The translations under genes and the position numbers were made by a program. DNA of 64,000 nucleotides from Haliclona indistincta (taxonomy: Eukaryota > Porifera > Demospongiae > Haplosclerida > Chalinidae): positions 10,022,047 to 10,086,046 of the forward strand of contig OZ024788.1 in assembly GCA_964017065.1 (NCBI GenBank), written 5' to 3'. Position 1 is the stretch's first letter, and each line of letters begins with the position of its first letter. Below the pieces are notes generated by a model, which did not search any database, was not told the DNA's origin, and worked only from the letters and a program-made list of their open reading frames with translations. Of the stretch, positions 60,774 to 64,000 are shown one piece after another.

Positions 60774-62729
60774 ATGGCTTCTCGCAGGATATCCAAGGAC
60801 GAGTCGGCGGAGGTAGCCGGGGTTGGTGCACCACTCCCTCCTGTGCACGCGGCGATCATCAACAAGGATGTGAGCAAGCTAACTGAGCTTATCCAGACGG
60901 GATCGGCTCAGGTTCATCCCGAGTCCCAGGAGACGCCACTACACACAGCTGCTCGTGTGGGCTCCATAGAATGTCTTCGCTGGTTACTGGAGAACAGAAT
61001 CAAGTCCCCTCTAGATCGCTCTCGTAGTGGCAGCACTCCTGCGCACTATGCAGCCGTGTACGGTAGACTGGAAGCCCTGAAGGTAACCTTGAATAGATAA
61101 ACGTATTAGTGCCTAATTTATGGACAAAACAACTCGAAAGATGCTATGTAGTCCATTCTCACATGTACTGTTCTGACATAGATGCTCTACACAAGATCTA
61201 TGATTTTTTATGAGCAAAATAGCTAAAATCTTAGCATTGAATTTGTAATGTACTGTAGCCACTGACTGAGCTGTCGAACATTTGGTGAAGTTTCACTTGT
61301 CATCTTTTAGCTAAGCATGGGGATAGTGTTGCTAGCCACTCTAGGGAATACTATTGGAATTCACAATATCTGCAGTGACGTATTGCACCTCTCCTCTCTT
61401 GTGTAGCTGGTGGTGTCACATGACCGACAGAGAAGCCAAGAGATTGCTGAACAGACAGATGACAGTGGACTCTCTATTCTCAGTTTAGCTACCTTGCAAG
61501 GTCTCCTCCACACACTCACTATAACACACTCTTGTGTCAGCAATGAATACACTATACAGGTAACCTGAAGATGGTTCAGTGGATTGTAGAGAACTTTGGT
61601 ACTATTGGTCATATTGCTGACGGCAAGGGGAACCTGCCAATACACTTTGCAGCAGCTGGAGGTAGACTCCCCACTCTCTCCCTCTCCTCCCCTCTCTCTC
61701 TTCTTCCCTCTCTCACTCCTCCCTTTCCCTCTCTCCTTTCTCCCTCTCTCCCTCCCTTAATCATTCACTTGCTTGCTTGCTCACCCGTTTATTTACTCAT
61801 TCATTCAATCATTAATTTTATCTCTCTTCAGGGTCGATAAGCATTATCAAGTACTTTGTCCAGCAGTACGGTAAAGAGTACGCTGAGAAAAGGGACAAAT
61901 CTCAAACTGCCCCAGTCTACTATGCTGCTCAAGATGGTCAGTTTCTTCAACCCTAGCCTCGTCCCCTGCCATTAATTTTCGCAACGAAACGAACGAATAA
62001 GCGAAAATTAAGGCCTGGTATCTATTGCATGGGTAGTTGTGCGCATGCGCTAGCTATGAAAACACGTGGCTTGGCTACTGATTGTCGATACAGGGCTGTA
62101 CAAGGCCTGCTGTGCACAGCGTTGCTGTAGTTACGCTGCTGACGAATGCAGCAACGTGGTAGACGCCAGATACTGGGTTTTCGAAGAGACTCTGTGAACG
62201 ATTGTATTTCAAACATGTCAGCACAGAGTCACCATACACAGTAGAGACCGCGCGAACACAGACAGGACTTCGCTGCTCGTACTTGAGCACTAGATCCGCT
62301 TCTACAGGTTGCAACGCAGACAGTAGGCCTCTTAGAGCGCCATTTTTACGTGAATATACGGGCTAATATCACAAACAAATATTCGAGTGTGAACGGATTC
62401 CCCAGATTCTGGGGAATGGTCAAAGGTCACCCTTGCAATAGATACCAGGCCCTTTTTTCGCGCTTCCGTTTTCGTTCGTCCGTTTCGTAAGCGAAAAAAT
62501 TTGGCCTGGGGACGAGGCTACTTCAACCCTCTCTGTCCTTTAAATTTTGGGCAAAATTTGTGTTGTAGGCAAGATCGATGTATTGAAATATCTGGTGGAT
62601 GGTGTGGGCGTGGACCCTGTAGCTAAGGACCTGTCAGGAATGAGTACTATACATGCTGCCTCTATGGGTCACCAGCTAGAGGTGGTTAAGGTAGGACACA
62701 CCCACCCACTCACACACCAAGTTCACCAA

Positions 62730-62778
<49 letters not shown>

Positions 62779-64000
62779 CCTTCCTCCCTCTCTCTGCAGT
62801 GGTTGGTGAACAAGGTTGGTCCTAAGAGCATTATTGACAAAATTAACCAAAGATGGCGCAACTCCTCTACACATTGCAGCTGGTAAGAAACCCAAATAAC
62901 TAAAATTTACTATCTCCTTTCATGTTTCTCTAGCTCATGGGTGTTCTGAGATGTTGCAGTTCTTTCTCGATAAATTGGAAGATAGGGATGATATCAATGT
63001 GCTGGATCACATCCACGCTACACCTGCACACGATGCTGCTGAGTTTGGTCAGCAAGAGACACTCCTCATGTTACTGAAACACGGAGCTAACATCAGCATC
63101 AAGGATACCGTGAGTGTGTATAGAGTACTGTACAGAACTAAGCATGAATGAGCTAAAAAGTATTGGACTGACTAGTAGCATTATTTTTTTGCCTGTTCAA
63201 TACTGGTCCAATACGTGCAAAATACACAGCTTCCAAAATAGTATATTCTGACTCGACAGTAAAAAAAACTACCTTTTTGCGTTGACTGCTCGTCAAATGT
63301 CTATGTTAAGCTTACGTATTTGTTTGAAGCTCGAGGGATGAGTACTGCTTCTCTGGGGTCAGGAAAAAGGCATTTTTAGCTGAGCATATTCAAACTGCAC
63401 AGAAATTAGCTCTGTACTTACAAATTCTACAATCAGGGATCTTTGTTTGAATGTGATTTTTAGAGATTGCATTACTATTGGTTTAATTCTATAGGAGGAT
63501 AAGACACCATTTGATCTTGCTGTGGAGAAGCAGTTCACTGAGATAGCTCGCATGATTGGAGACTATCGTGAGAGAGGAGTGAAGGGTCTGGAGAAGTACG
63601 AGCAGCCCAAGAAGACAAGCAGTGTTGAACTGTCAGCTAAACCAAGTGGTGAACTGACTTCTTCACCATCGCAAACAAGCTCGAAGAAACGGCATGAAAG
63701 AAATCCAGCCGATCCAGTTCGAACATCACGTGAAGAAGCTGAAGATATATCAAGCGTCATCATGGAGGCGTCAGGGGTGATCGAGCGACGACGTGACAAA
63801 GAATTGACTAGAAAAAAGTCAATGGAGCAGCTGTACAAGGCCGTCAGTGATGAATCAGACTCAGCTGATGATCTGGAGAGACAGTTACTCTCAAGATCTG
63901 ACAGAAATGGCAGGTATGCTAATAACATGCACTGTACTATGAAGTTGTGTTTGTAGTACTGACCTGTATGTGTGATGGTGTGATACTGCTGTTTTGCTGT
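60774..64000 (+). pseudogene. ANK-F: espin-like ankyrin gene, frameshifted, runs off the window
   Basis: Exons 60774-61082, 61407-61500, 61560-61661, 61832-61936, 62569-62690, 62800-62882, 62934-63109 and 63495-63913, all with GT-AG borders as in ANK-D. Exon 6 has a 4-bp insertion (ATTA near 62842) that shifts the frame in the ankyrin repeat GATPLHIAAAHG. Otherwise the exons are open and very close to ANK-D, including exon 8 (QLYKAVSDESDSADDLERQL). Intron 4 carries a 567-bp MITE. Exon 9 would begin just beyond the right edge. With a single small indel, a sequencing or assembly error or a polymorphism is possible, so the pseudogene label is provisional. Confidence 0.75.
61954..62520. mobile_element. 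567-bp MITE with 9-bp target duplication in ANK-F intron 4
   Basis: Terminal inverted repeats start TAGCCTCGTCCCC and continue imperfectly for about 85 bp, including GGCCTGGTATCTATTGCA. It is flanked by CTTCAACCC on both sides (61945-61953 and 62521-62529), which occurs once in intron 4 of ANK-C and ANK-D. No coding capacity. The 9-bp duplication suggests a Mutator-like source. Confidence 0.85.

Overview
The window looks like a marine demosponge, most probably Amphimedon queenslandica or a close relative. The reasons are introns of about 50-60 bp, an AT-rich intergenic sequence full of MITEs, and a tandem array of NLR genes with the Death-NACHT-LRR layout known to be expanded in that sponge. 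The species is an inference; no mitochondrial, rRNA or other marker is present. One 200-base assembly gap lies at 18711-18910.

The backbone is a repeated cassette. An NLR gene on the minus strand (a short Death-domain exon, an intron of 53-56 bp, then one large NACHT-LRR exon) stands head to head with an espin-like ankyrin-repeat gene (ANK) on the plus strand. The two start codons are only about 220-290 bp apart. In two places a broken 2OG-Fe(II) dioxygenase exon follows the ANK gene. From left to right: a CXXC-OTU gene end (41-889); NLR-A (3624-10974), split by a BEL-like retrotransposon and missing its Death exon; two inverted copies of a TTAA-type DNA transposon (11029-14343); NLR-B, a 5'-truncated pseudogene (15583-18136); an insertion-rich stretch with the gap (18450-21150); NLR-C (intact) with ANK-C (frameshifted, joined to a 2OG fragment); NLR-D (intact) with ANK-D, the best preserved ANK copy, whose 9.2-kb intron 10 holds four intact seven-helix membrane protein genes on the opposite strand; a second, broken ANK and 2OG copy (48618-49911); NLR-E (intact, but with an altered 5' end); a decayed LRR region (54960-56210); NLR-F (intact); and ANK-F (frameshifted), running off the right edge.

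Four NLRs (C, D, E, F) have uninterrupted two-exon reading frames of about 1,024-1,139 residues, with Walker A, Walker B and sensor motifs. They differ mainly in the LRR part, including the copy number of a 180-bp, 60-residue LRR module. NLR function is established only by family knowledge: intracellular sensing, with NACHT-driven oligomerisation and Death-domain signalling. A functional link between NLR and ANK is suggested only by the conserved divergent promoter. The rest of the window is mobile DNA: a BEL-like LTR element with identical LTRs, TTAA elements, two elements with 9-bp target duplications, a TA-flanked pogo-like MITE, a large palindrome, and satellite repeats inside ANK introns.
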